Source: an uncultured Muribaculaceae bacterium
Lineage (GTDB): Bacteria; Bacteroidota; Bacteroidia; Bacteroidales; Muribaculaceae
DNA: 7,136 nucleotides
Direction: 5' to 3'
NCBI GenBank assembly: GCA_910589095.1
Contig: CAJUSN010000124.1
Coordinates: forward strand, 1-7,136
The position numbers and the translations under genes were made by a program. Positions 1 to 6,093 of this stretch are shown here, piece after piece. The notes under the pieces are model-generated. The model saw only the letters and a list, made by a program, of their open reading frames with translations. It was not told the DNA's origin and did not search any database. The stretch's first letter is position 1. Each line of letters begins with the position of its first letter.

Positions 1-950
1 ATATCTACCCGGCGTCGATGCATAATTATATGCTCTTCTTTACACGCAAGGGCCGTTGCTATTGGTTGAAAGTGTATGAACTTCCCGAAGGAGCCAAAAA
101 TTCCAAGGGACGTGCAATACAGAACCTTCTGAATATAGAACCTGATGATGCGGTCAATGCCGTAATCCGAGTAAAAGGTTTGACTGATAAGGAATTCGTA
201 GAGAGCCACAACCTGGTGTTCTGTACGAAGAACGGTGTTATCAAGAAAACATCGCTTGCCGAATATTCCCGCCCGCGCGCTAACGGTGTGAACGCCATCA
301 TTATTCGTGAGGATGACCAACTTATCGATGTGAATCTTACTGACGGTAACTCTGAAATACTTATGGCCAACAGAAACGGACGCGCAATCCGCTTCCATGA
401 AAGCACTGTCAGAGTGATGGGTCGAGTTTCAACCGGTGTACGAGGTATGACTCTTGACGGAGGTGACGATGAAGTGGTTGGTATGATTTGCATGCAGCCT
501 GAAACTACGAATAATGTGATGGTGATTTCTGAGAATGGTTTCGGCAAACGTTCGGTATTGGATGATTACCGTATTACAAACCGTGGCGGTAAAGGTGTAA
601 AAACCATCAATGTTACTGAGAAGACAGGTCGATTGGTAAGTATCAAGAGTGTTAACGATGATAACGATCTTGTGATTATCAACAAATCCGGAATCACTCT
701 TCGCATTAAGGTTGCCGATATACGTGTTCAAGGTCGTGCTACTCAGGGCGTGAAGATAATCAACCTTGAGAAGCGTAATGACACCATAGCGTCCGTGTGC
801 TGTGTTGACTCTGATCCCGAGCAGGAAATCGATTCAGAAATTATAGCTGATCAGATGGATGCTTCCGATGAGCCTCAGGCAGCCGTGGGATTGGATACGG
901 AAAGTGAAGTTACCGATCTTTCTCAGCCTGAGGATGTTGAAAATGAATAA
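1..950 (+). CDS. gyrA: DNA gyrase subunit A, C-terminal part (5' end outside window)
   Basis: GyrA is the cleavage-reunion subunit of DNA gyrase, the type IIA topoisomerase that introduces negative supercoils with GyrB. Only the DNA-wrapping C-terminal domain is visible: the frame is open from the first base (codons in phase with position 3) to TAA at 948-950, and the breakage domain with its catalytic Tyr lies upstream. Five successive beta-pinwheel repeats show degenerate GyrA-box turns, encoded near 96-131 (NSKGRAIQNLL), 270-299 (RPRANGVNAI), 414-449 (GRVSTGVRG), 576-596 (TNRGGKG) and 726-761 (GRATQGVKI). The line N-Y-M-L-F-F-T-R-K-G-R near the window start matches the blade that follows the canonical GyrA box in E. 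coli, so that box should lie just upstream. The last ~50 residues are an Asp/Glu-rich tail, a region known in E. coli to modulate wrapping. GyrA rather than ParC is favoured because the repeats are complete and regular. The first in-frame ATG (18) is internal, not a start. Confidence 0.96.
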   Translation, partial: IYPASMHNYMLFFTRKGRCYWLKVYELPEGAKNSKGRAIQNLLNIEPDDAVNAVIRVKGLTDKEFVESHNLVFCTKNGVIKKTSLAEYSRPRANGVNAIIIREDDQLIDVNLTDGNSEILMANRNGRAIRFHESTVRVMGRVSTGVRGMTLDGGDDEVVGMICMQPETTNNVMVISENGFGKRSVLDDYRITNRGGKGVKTINVTEKTGRLVSIKSVNDDNDLVIINKSGITLRIKVADIRVQGRATQGVKIINLEKRNDTIASVCCVDSDPEQEIDSEIIADQMDASDEPQAAVGLDTESEVTDLSQPEDVENE

Positions 951-991
951 TTAATTACCTTAAATAAAACAAATCCAAACAATTTTCAATT

Positions 992-2218
992 ATGAAAAAG
1001 ATCAGCTTACTCGCGTTGGGTCTCGTTGCCGGGCTTACTGTATCGGCACAACCTGATGTGGTTAAAAACGCCGAGGGATTGCTGAAATCCAAGAAGTATC
1101 AGGAAGCTCTTGAGGCAGTGAAGCCTGCCCTGTCAAATCCGGAAACCAGCGAAACAGCTGCGCCGTGGTTTATTGCCGGTAAGGCATCTCAAGGTCTTTG
1201 GGATGATGCATTCGTTGCCATCATGACCGGCCAGCAGTTGCCTGAAGATCAAACTAAAGCTGCATGTCACAATCTGCTGGACGCTTACAATTACTATGTA
1301 AAGGCACTTCCGCTTGACAGTAAACCTGATGCAAAGGGTAAGGTAAAGCAGAAATACACTAAGGAGATCCGAAAGACTATAGGTGAAAACTATAAAGGTT
1401 ATTTCCAGGCCGGTCTTGACCTCTACAACAACAAGGATTATCCCGGTGCCTATGAGGCTTGGGACCTTTATGTTAATTTGCCGCAAAATGCGAACGCCGA
1501 TCAAAAGGCTTTCGTTGCTGACGCCGACACTATTGTTGGTCAAATAGCTTTCTATCAGGCTCTCGCAGCTTACTTAGAGAAAAATTTTGAAAACTCACTT
1601 CTTAAAGTGAATCAGGCTCTTGATAAGGGATACAAGGATAGGGATCTATTCATTGTTGGTATAGAAGCAGCCGATTCAGTGAAAGATGAAGCTGCACAAT
1701 CACGTTTAGCTGCCGAAGGAAATGCCAATTATGGTTCATATGACATTTCTTTCCTTGCCTCGATTGTTAATGCTCAGCTTCAGAAGGAAAACTATCCTGC
1801 TTGCTACGAAGCTATTAACCAATCAATGAACATTGCGGCTAACGATTCAATCAAGAGTTTGCTTTACAATATTACTGCTATCATCAATGAACGCGAAGGT
1901 AAGATTGACGAGGCAAAAGCAAATCTTGAGAAATCAATTTCGCTCAATCCTAAGAATGCTAAGAGCTATTTCGATATGGGTCGTCTGATTCAGAACAGTG
2001 TTGCTGCTCAGGAAGACAATGCAGATGAAACTACCCGTCAGAATGTGCTTGCTCCTGAACTTGTAAAGGCTGCCGGTTACTATGAAAAGTCATTTGATAT
2101 CGACGACAATCAGACAGCGCTCCCCGGACATATCTATAGACTTTACTATAGCCTTAACCACAGCTACAACCTCAGCCAATATGCCGATAAAGAAAAATAC
2201 TGGGAAGCTCTCAAGTAA
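992..2218 (+). CDS. Exported tetratricopeptide-repeat protein, first of a tandem pair
   Basis: This 408-residue protein has a Sec signal peptide (MKK followed by a hydrophobic stretch, residues 1-19) with a likely signal peptidase I cut at V-S-A|Q-P-D, so it is probably periplasmic. The rest is helical and TPR-like. The clearest repeat is residues 288-321 (Y-N-I-x-A-I-I-N-E-R-E-G-K-I-D-E-A-K-A-N-L-E), with weaker ones near 21-50, 138-165, 183-215 and 323-372, the last interrupted by a charged insert around 340-352. No catalytic motif is visible; TPR proteins usually act as scaffolds for protein partners, and the partner is unknown. The start is chosen because the signal peptide begins exactly there. 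It lies 41 bp after gyrA with no TAnnTTTG box before it and a terminator after it, so read-through from gyrA is plausible. It is paralogous to the next gene: both share the segment K-G-K-V-K-x-[KR]-Y-[TS]-K-E-I-R-K-T (here 116-129) and G-A-Y-E-A-W (152-157). TPR assignment is firm; the biological role is not known. Confidence 0.9.
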   Translation: MKKISLLALGLVAGLTVSAQPDVVKNAEGLLKSKKYQEALEAVKPALSNPETSETAAPWFIAGKASQGLWDDAFVAIMTGQQLPEDQTKAACHNLLDAYNYYVKALPLDSKPDAKGKVKQKYTKEIRKTIGENYKGYFQAGLDLYNNKDYPGAYEAWDLYVNLPQNANADQKAFVADADTIVGQIAFYQALAAYLEKNFENSLLKVNQALDKGYKDRDLFIVGIEAADSVKDEAAQSRLAAEGNANYGSYDISFLASIVNAQLQKENYPACYEAINQSMNIAANDSIKSLLYNITAIINEREGKIDEAKANLEKSISLNPKNAKSYFDMGRLIQNSVAAQEDNADETTRQNVLAPELVKAAGYYEKSFDIDDNQTALPGHIYRLYYSLNHSYNLSQYADKEKYWEALK

Positions 2219-2244
2219 TTCTTTTTAGGGTTTTAAATTATCGT

Positions 2245-2283
2245 GTTGGGCACGCTCTTCAAGGGCGCGCCCAACTTTATTAT
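2245..2283 (+). terminator. Intrinsic terminator after the first TPR gene
   Basis: A GC-rich hairpin starts 27 bp after the stop codon. The 5' arm GTTGGGC-A-CGCTC (2245-2257) pairs with GGGCG-C-GCCCAAC (2263-2275): seven outer pairs, one A-C mismatch, five inner pairs including one G-U, and a 5-base loop TTCAA. It is followed by TTTATTAT, a short and interrupted U tract. It would end the gyrA-TPR transcript and separates the two TPR paralogues. Termination strength is inferred; the pairing is seen directly. Confidence 0.75.
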
Positions 2284-2357
2284 GGTCTAAATTGGAACCG
2301 GATGAAAACATTTGTCCAAAACCGGCATGGGAGAAATAAACTCTGAAAAAAAATTCG

Positions 2358-2365
2358 TAAATTTG
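2358..2365 (+). promoter_or_regulatory. Candidate Bacteroidetes -7 box for the second TPR gene
   Basis: TAAATTTG is an exact match to the TAnnTTTG -7 element known for the primary sigma factor of Bacteroides. No TTTG stands at the usual -33 distance; the nearest one (2311-2314) is too far upstream. A start site a few bases downstream would give a 5' leader of roughly 85-90 nt before the ATG at 2458. The position, just after a terminator and before a gene, supports the call. Confidence 0.5.
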
Positions 2366-2457
2366 TGATAATTTCCGATGAAGGCCGAACACTTACGTGA
2401 TGTTGCGGCGTTGTACAATTATCATAACCGAACCATTCCTATTCTTCAACATTTATT

Positions 2458-3672
2458 ATGCGAAAAATTCTCACGTTATCTCTCTCCGTATTGGTATGCT
2501 CTCATGCTTTGGCACAGATGAATGTGGTGAAGGATGTGGAACATGCTCTTGCGGTAGCAAGTCCTGATTATGCCGCGGCATTTAAAAATATTAAACCGGC
2601 GTTGGACAATGATGAGACAAAAGATTGTTCGGTTGCCTGGTATTTAGCCGGAAAGGCCGGGACCGGTGTTTGGGATAAGATGCTTACAAATGTTCAGATC
2701 GGTGCGGACGTCAATGCCGGCCAAAAAAAGGAGGGCGCACATGCTCTGATAGATGCTTATGGGTATTACCTCAAGGCTATGTCGCTTGACAGCCTTCCTG
2801 ATGAAAAAGGAAAGGTCAAGCCGCGTTACAGTAAGGAAATTCGTAAAACACTTTCGAAATATTACAGAGCTTTTCGTAATGCTGGTATTTTCCTATATGA
2901 CCAGAAGGATCTTGAGGGAGCCTATGAAGCATGGGAAATATATGTTACAATGCCTGAAAAATTGAATTCGCGAGGTAAGGTTGTTAAGGCGGATTCTCCA
3001 ACGGATTTAGGGCAAATATATTACTATCAAGCACTTTGTGCCATGACCGGTGGGAAATACGGGGATGCATTGAAGAAGTTCGGTCAAGCAAAATCTGTGG
3101 GTTATTCAAGTAAAGAGATGTACCTCTACGGTATGGAAGCTGCGCGTAGAGAAAAAAATGACTCTTTGATGCTTGAGTTTGCGAGTATTGGCGCACAACT
3201 TTACGGAACACAGGAAGTCAGTTTTAATTTACAATTGATCAATGACCGATTGAAACATGAGGATTTCGATGCGTGTAGAATTTTGGTTGAGGATGCGCTG
3301 AAAGTAGACTCGGATGATAAAGTTAAGAGCCAGCTTTATGATGTTCTCGGTATGATTGAAGATCACGACAATAATTTTGAAGGTGCATTGGCTAATTTTC
3401 AAAAAGCTGTGGTGTATAACGAAAATAGTGCCAAGGCCTACTTTGATCTTGGACGTGTTATCTACAACGAAGCGCTGCGTATAGCGGAATCTACGGGTAG
3501 TGACGGTGAGAGCAAAGTGGCGCCGGGATTGGAAAAAGCGGCAGAATATTTTGAAAAGGCTTACAGTTTGGACTCGTCTATGCCTCAGCTCCCGGCTACA
3601 CTTTACAGTATTTATTACCGGCTTGGGGTTGGTTTTGAAGATAAGGCTGCTTATTGGGAAAAACGGCAATGA
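2458..3672 (+). CDS. Exported tetratricopeptide-repeat protein, second of the tandem pair
   Basis: This 404-residue protein is a full-length diverged paralogue of the preceding gene, collinear along its whole length. Residues 1-19 are a signal peptide with a likely cut at A-L-A|Q-M-N. Cys14 is preceded by Val, so the lipobox fit is poor and secretion by signal peptidase I is more likely than lipidation. TPR-like helices are best seen at 291-324 (Y-D-V-L-G-M-I-E-D-H-D-N-N-F-E-G-A-L-A-N-F), with others near 139-166, 186-214 and 327-372. The shared signature K-G-K-V-K-P-R-Y-S-K-E-I-R-K-T is at 117-131 and G-A-Y-E-A-W at 154-159; both proteins end in Y-W-E plus three residues. The 239-bp gap before it, with a terminator and a -7 box, means it is probably transcribed separately from its twin. 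The start is fixed by the signal peptide. Role unknown; likely a periplasmic scaffold. Confidence 0.9.
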   Translation: MRKILTLSLSVLVCSHALAQMNVVKDVEHALAVASPDYAAAFKNIKPALDNDETKDCSVAWYLAGKAGTGVWDKMLTNVQIGADVNAGQKKEGAHALIDAYGYYLKAMSLDSLPDEKGKVKPRYSKEIRKTLSKYYRAFRNAGIFLYDQKDLEGAYEAWEIYVTMPEKLNSRGKVVKADSPTDLGQIYYYQALCAMTGGKYGDALKKFGQAKSVGYSSKEMYLYGMEAARREKNDSLMLEFASIGAQLYGTQEVSFNLQLINDRLKHEDFDACRILVEDALKVDSDDKVKSQLYDVLGMIEDHDNNFEGALANFQKAVVYNENSAKAYFDLGRVIYNEALRIAESTGSDGESKVAPGLEKAAEYFEKAYSLDSSMPQLPATLYSIYYRLGVGFEDKAAYWEKRQ

Positions 3673-3726
3673 TACATTTTAGATAAGTGAGAACCTTGAA
3701 AAGTTAAAATTGCTTATTTTCACATC

Positions 3727-3734
3727 TATATTTC
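3727..3734 (+). promoter_or_regulatory. Weak candidate -7 box for the 57-aa membrane protein
   Basis: TATATTTC differs from TAnnTTTG only in its last base and lies 51 bp before the ATG at 3786. A second one-mismatch box, TATGTTTA (3747-3754), would leave a leader of about 25 nt and is an equal alternative. Neither has a TTTG at the expected -33 distance. No convincing terminator separates this gap from the TPR gene upstream, so read-through is also possible. Confidence 0.3.
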
Positions 3735-3785
3735 TCTGAGTGATGTTATGTTTATAAAATAAAGAACTCTTAAACATTACTCATT

Positions 3786-3959
3786 ATGAAATTCTTAGTA
3801 TTCTTAGCTTTCTTGTTTGCAATCGTAGCTGTAGGATTGCTTATCTTCACACTTTTTACCACAGGTGGAACAATGGTCTATGCATCAATCAGTGCCGGTT
3901 TGGCTTTGGTGGCTTTCATTATTTTGCTTGTCGCTTTCACCACCCGTAGTGTCAAGTGA
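3786..3959 (+). CDS. Small hydrophobic protein with two predicted membrane helices (57 aa)
   Basis: The frame runs ATG 3786 to TGA 3957-3959 and encodes 57 residues. It is almost entirely two hydrophobic segments, residues 2-23 (K-F-L-V-F-L-A-F-L-F-A-I-V-A-V-G-L-L-I-F) and about 31-53 (through G-L-A-L-V-A-F-I-I-L-L-V-A-F), joined by a short T-T-G-G-T turn and ending in the basic tail R-S-V-K. This suggests an inner-membrane hairpin, with the basic C terminus probably cytoplasmic. Support for it being a real gene: an A/T-rich leader with candidate -7 boxes, a strong terminator starting 27 bp after the stop, and Phe/Leu/Val-rich composition without stops. The first segment could alternatively be read as a signal peptide, but there is no good cleavage site. 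I do not recognise the family. A longer open frame over the same DNA (3865-4053, another phase) runs through the terminator stem and is judged a shadow. Confidence 0.72.
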   Translation: MKFLVFLAFLFAIVAVGLLIFTLFTTGGTMVYASISAGLALVAFIILLVAFTTRSVK

Positions 3960-3986
3960 ACACCGCGGATTGGGAAAAGATACTTA

Positions 3987-4042
3987 CCGGTCATCGGATG
4001 CGCCCCAGTCAGAGGGGAAATCGATGACCGGCTTTTTTATTT
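3987..4042 (+). terminator. Strong intrinsic terminator with a nested hairpin
   Basis: A perfect 10-bp stem CCGGTCATCG (3987-3996) / CGATGACCGG (4022-4031) is followed within one base by TTTTTTATTT (4033-4042). The 25-base loop is not empty: it holds an inner CCCC (4003-4006) / GGGG (4014-4017) hairpin with a 7-base loop. It ends the transcript of the 57-aa gene and insulates the DUF1599 operon. Confidence 0.88.
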
Positions 4043-4103
4043 CACTCGGTTAAGGGCGCCTTTATAATATTCAGATAGCGATGGCGATTTAAGGAAATTT
4101 GCT

Positions 4104-4111
4104 TAATTTTG
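4104..4111 (+). promoter_or_regulatory. Candidate Bacteroidetes -7 box for the DUF1599-DoxX-tpiA operon
   Basis: TAATTTTG is an exact TAnnTTTG match, placed after a strong terminator and 30 bp before the ATG at 4142. The resulting leader would be about 25 nt. A TTTG (4098-4101) is present but far too close to act as the -33 element, and none stands at the canonical spacing. Confidence 0.58.
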
Positions 4112-4141
4112 CATTGAACAATAATAAAGTTACGAAAAATT

Positions 4142-4678
4142 ATGGCAGATACCGAAGCCCAGTTTGATAAAGCGCTCGCGGAATGTCGCGAGATTTTCTC
4201 TAAAAAGCTTAAGGACTACGGAGCCTCCTGGCGTATAATGCGTCCCGGCTCTATCACCGATCAAATTTTCATCAAAGCCAAACGCATACGTACTCTTGAA
4301 ACCAAGGGAGAGGCAATGGTGGATGAAGGAATAATGCCTGAGCTGAAAGCAATAGTTAATTACGGTATTATCGGCCTTATCCAATTGGAAAAAGGATTTG
4401 TCGATGAAGTGGATATCGATCCGGCGGAAGCTTTGGCGCTTTATGATGGATATGCCGAGGTAACTAAACAGCTCATGATGGCCAAGAATCATGATTATGA
4501 TGAAGCATGGCGTTGGATGAGGACTCCAAGTTATACGGATTTCATACTCACCAAGGTGCAACGTGCCAAGCAGATAGAGGATAATGATGGAGCAACTCTC
4601 ATCAGCGAAGGGATAGACGCCAATTATATGGACATGATTAATTATGCCTTGTTTGGAATTATAAAACTCTCGGAATGA
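4142..4678 (+). CDS. DUF1599 (Nmad1-like) family protein with two tandem repeats
   Basis: This 178-residue soluble, probably all-helical protein has no signal peptide, so it is likely cytoplasmic. It matches my memory of the Bacteroidales DUF1599 family, which I recall being renamed nucleotide modification associated domain 1; I could not check that, and no enzyme activity is established. The protein is an internal duplication. Copy A (about 7-84) and copy B (about 100-178) align at an offset of 93-94 residues: D-Y-x-x-x-W-R-x-M-R (25-34 / 118-127), S-x-T-D (37-40 / 130-133), K45/K138, R48/R141, E53/E146, E-G-I (62-64 / 156-158), N-Y (73-74 / 167-168) and G78/G172. The conserved polar residues could form an active or nucleotide-binding site at the repeat interface; that is inference. 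Its stop overlaps the next start (ATGA, 4675-4678), implying translational coupling with the DoxX-like gene. The start is the first ATG after the -7 box; the leader is A-rich. Confidence 0.85.
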   Translation: MADTEAQFDKALAECREIFSKKLKDYGASWRIMRPGSITDQIFIKAKRIRTLETKGEAMVDEGIMPELKAIVNYGIIGLIQLEKGFVDEVDIDPAEALALYDGYAEVTKQLMMAKNHDYDEAWRWMRTPSYTDFILTKVQRAKQIEDNDGATLISEGIDANYMDMINYALFGIIKLSE

Positions 4679-6075
4679 ACTCTCATAATCAAGCGACTAA
4701 ATGCGACAAGGGTTGGCGCAATGCGCGGTGGGTGCCTGCAGTGGTGTGGTTGCTGCGCATAGGTGTCGGGGCCGTGTTCGTGATGTCGGGGCTTGTAAAG
4801 GCCATTGACATTTGGGGCACGGTGTTCAAGTTTGAGGAATATTTCACTCTGTGGGACCTGAATGTTCCTTACTCTTTGACCGTGCTGTCGGCTATGATGC
4901 TTAGTTCAGCGGAGTTCATGGTTGGTGGGCTGCTTGCAACCGGTTGTTTTCGCCGAACGTCGGTGTGGGCGTTACTCCTTATGATGGGAGTCATGTTGCC
5001 GCTTACTTTGTATATATGGCTTAAAGATCCTGTTGCTGACTGTGGTTGCTTCGGCGATTTTTGGATTATCAGCAACGGTGCGACTTTTGCAAAGAATATC
5101 GCCATTACGGCTGCCTTGATTTTTTTGGCTTTGACAAACAGGGGCGTAGCCGGACTGTACCATCCTTACACTCAGTGGATATGCGGAGTCAGTTGCTTGG
5201 TATTTGTAACCATTGTGGAACTGTATGGCTTTAATATTCAACCCTTGATTGATTTCCGCTCTTTCCCTGAAGGTACTTCACTCCTGTCTGATGATGAGTT
5301 GGATGAAGAACTTGAGTTTGAATTCCGCTATGAAAAAGATGGGGTAGAACGTGGCTTCACCGCGGATTCACTTCCGGATTCCACATGGACTTTTGTCGAT
5401 AGGGTGCCGATAGGCGATGCACCGACTGATTATCTGGACCAGCACACTCAACTTACGGTACTGGATGAAGAAGATGCAGATGTGACGGCCGATGTTATTT
5501 CGCCCGAGGGGCTGGAGATGTTGGTAGTTGTTCCGCAGCATGAGAAAGCGGATATGTACTATACATCTTTTACCAACGAATTATATGAGATGATGAATAA
5601 GTTGGGCGGGTCGTTGGTTGAACTCAGTGATGTCCCTACTGATTCCATCGCTGCTCTAAGGGATGGCTCTATGGCAGAATTCCCAATCTATCATGTGGAG
5701 TCCACTGTATTGAAAGAGCTTTCCAGAGGTGTTGTTTCTGTTGTCCTTTTGCGTGACGGAAAAGTTGAATGGAAGCGCAATATGGGCACCCTTGATGTGG
5801 AAAAGCTTGTGAACTCATCTGACGTGGATGCGGAGCTGGCTTCATTGAAACCGTCGGGTGCTACAGCCCTGGAGCGCTGGAGCGCAATGCTTCTTGGTGT
5901 ATTATTGGCCTTATTGGTCGTGGATAAGATCCTTTGCGCGATAATTATGCGTGGAAAAGATGGTAAAGGTGAAAATAATTGTGTAAATTTGCAAAGCGAT
6001 TCAACCTCTGCGGCGCAGTCTGCTGCCGATGAGGTTGAAAGTGAAAATATAAGTGAAGAACAACCAACGAAATAA
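4675..6075 (+). CDS. DoxX/MauE-like membrane protein with extracytoplasmic thioredoxin-like domain
   Basis: This 466-residue protein starts inside the previous stop codon. Hydrophobic segments at about 20-42, 66-90, 96-116, 136-154 and 168-188 form a DoxX/MauE-type membrane domain. Between the third and fourth lies A-D-C-G-C-F-G-D (121-128); the C-G-C-F-G pair (Cys123, Cys125) is typical of MauE/DoxX-like proteins linked to thiol redox chemistry. Residues about 190-400 are acidic and predicted extracytoplasmic. They include G-x-x-x-x-F-T-A-D-S-L-P-D-S-T-W-T-F-V (223-241) and, at 280-380, a pattern like a thioredoxin fold: strand L-V-V-V, a helix, then S-V-V-L-L-R-D-G-K-V (355-364). That domain has no cysteine at all and Val where the cis-Pro would be expected. 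A sixth helix (403-425) and a polar cytoplasmic tail follow. I recall Bacteroides relatives next to tpiA (annotated as the BT_3928 family, from memory). The substrate is unknown; a membrane redox or scaffold role is inferred. Confidence 0.82.
   Translation: MNSHNQATKCDKGWRNARWVPAVVWLLRIGVGAVFVMSGLVKAIDIWGTVFKFEEYFTLWDLNVPYSLTVLSAMMLSSAEFMVGGLLATGCFRRTSVWALLLMMGVMLPLTLYIWLKDPVADCGCFGDFWIISNGATFAKNIAITAALIFLALTNRGVAGLYHPYTQWICGVSCLVFVTIVELYGFNIQPLIDFRSFPEGTSLLSDDELDEELEFEFRYEKDGVERGFTADSLPDSTWTFVDRVPIGDAPTDYLDQHTQLTVLDEEDADVTADVISPEGLEMLVVVPQHEKADMYYTSFTNELYEMMNKLGGSLVELSDVPTDSIAALRDGSMAEFPIYHVESTVLKELSRGVVSVVLLRDGKVEWKRNMGTLDVEKLVNSSDVDAELASLKPSGATALERWSAMLLGVLLALLVVDKILCAIIMRGKDGKGENNCVNLQSDSTSAAQSAADEVESENISEEQPTK
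5984..5991 (+). promoter_or_regulatory. Possible internal -7 box ahead of tpiA
   Basis: TAAATTTG is an exact TAnnTTTG match inside the 3' coding end of the DoxX-like gene, 102 bp before the tpiA start. No -33 TTTG is seen at the right distance. It could give tpiA transcription separate from the operon promoter, but one or two chance matches are expected in a window of this size. Confidence 0.28.
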
Positions 6076-6093
6076 TAATTATTATATCACGAC

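Noticed and set aside
576..596. A nearly canonical GyrA box (T-N-R-G-G-K-G) in a late pinwheel blade, where E. coli has a degenerate one
   Set aside because: From memory, Gram-positive GyrA proteins also carry R-G-G-K-G at this blade, so it is ordinary family variation and not a second wrapping box.
59..731. Two long antisense open frames over gyrA (59-547 and 429-731)
   Set aside because: Both lie fully within well-conserved gyrA coding sequence and encode low-coherence products; they are shadows.
2301..2318. Small inverted repeat GGATGAA...TTTGTCC upstream of the second TPR gene
   Set aside because: Seven pairs including two G-U with a 4-base loop, no relation to a promoter box or known site; probably chance.
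3372..3379. Exact TAnnTTTG match (TAATTTTG) inside the second TPR gene
   Set aside because: It lies mid-gene with about 400 bp to the next start codon; one or two chance matches are expected in a window of this size.
3687..3723. Possible hairpin GTGAGAA / TTTTCAC after the second TPR gene
   Set aside because: Only seven A/T-rich pairs with one G-U, a loop of over 20 bases and no clean U tract; too weak to call a terminator.
3865..4053. 62-codon open frame on the + strand across the small membrane-protein gene
   Set aside because: It overlaps the 57-aa gene in another phase, its product is not coherent, and it reads straight through the terminator stem and U tract to reach its stop.
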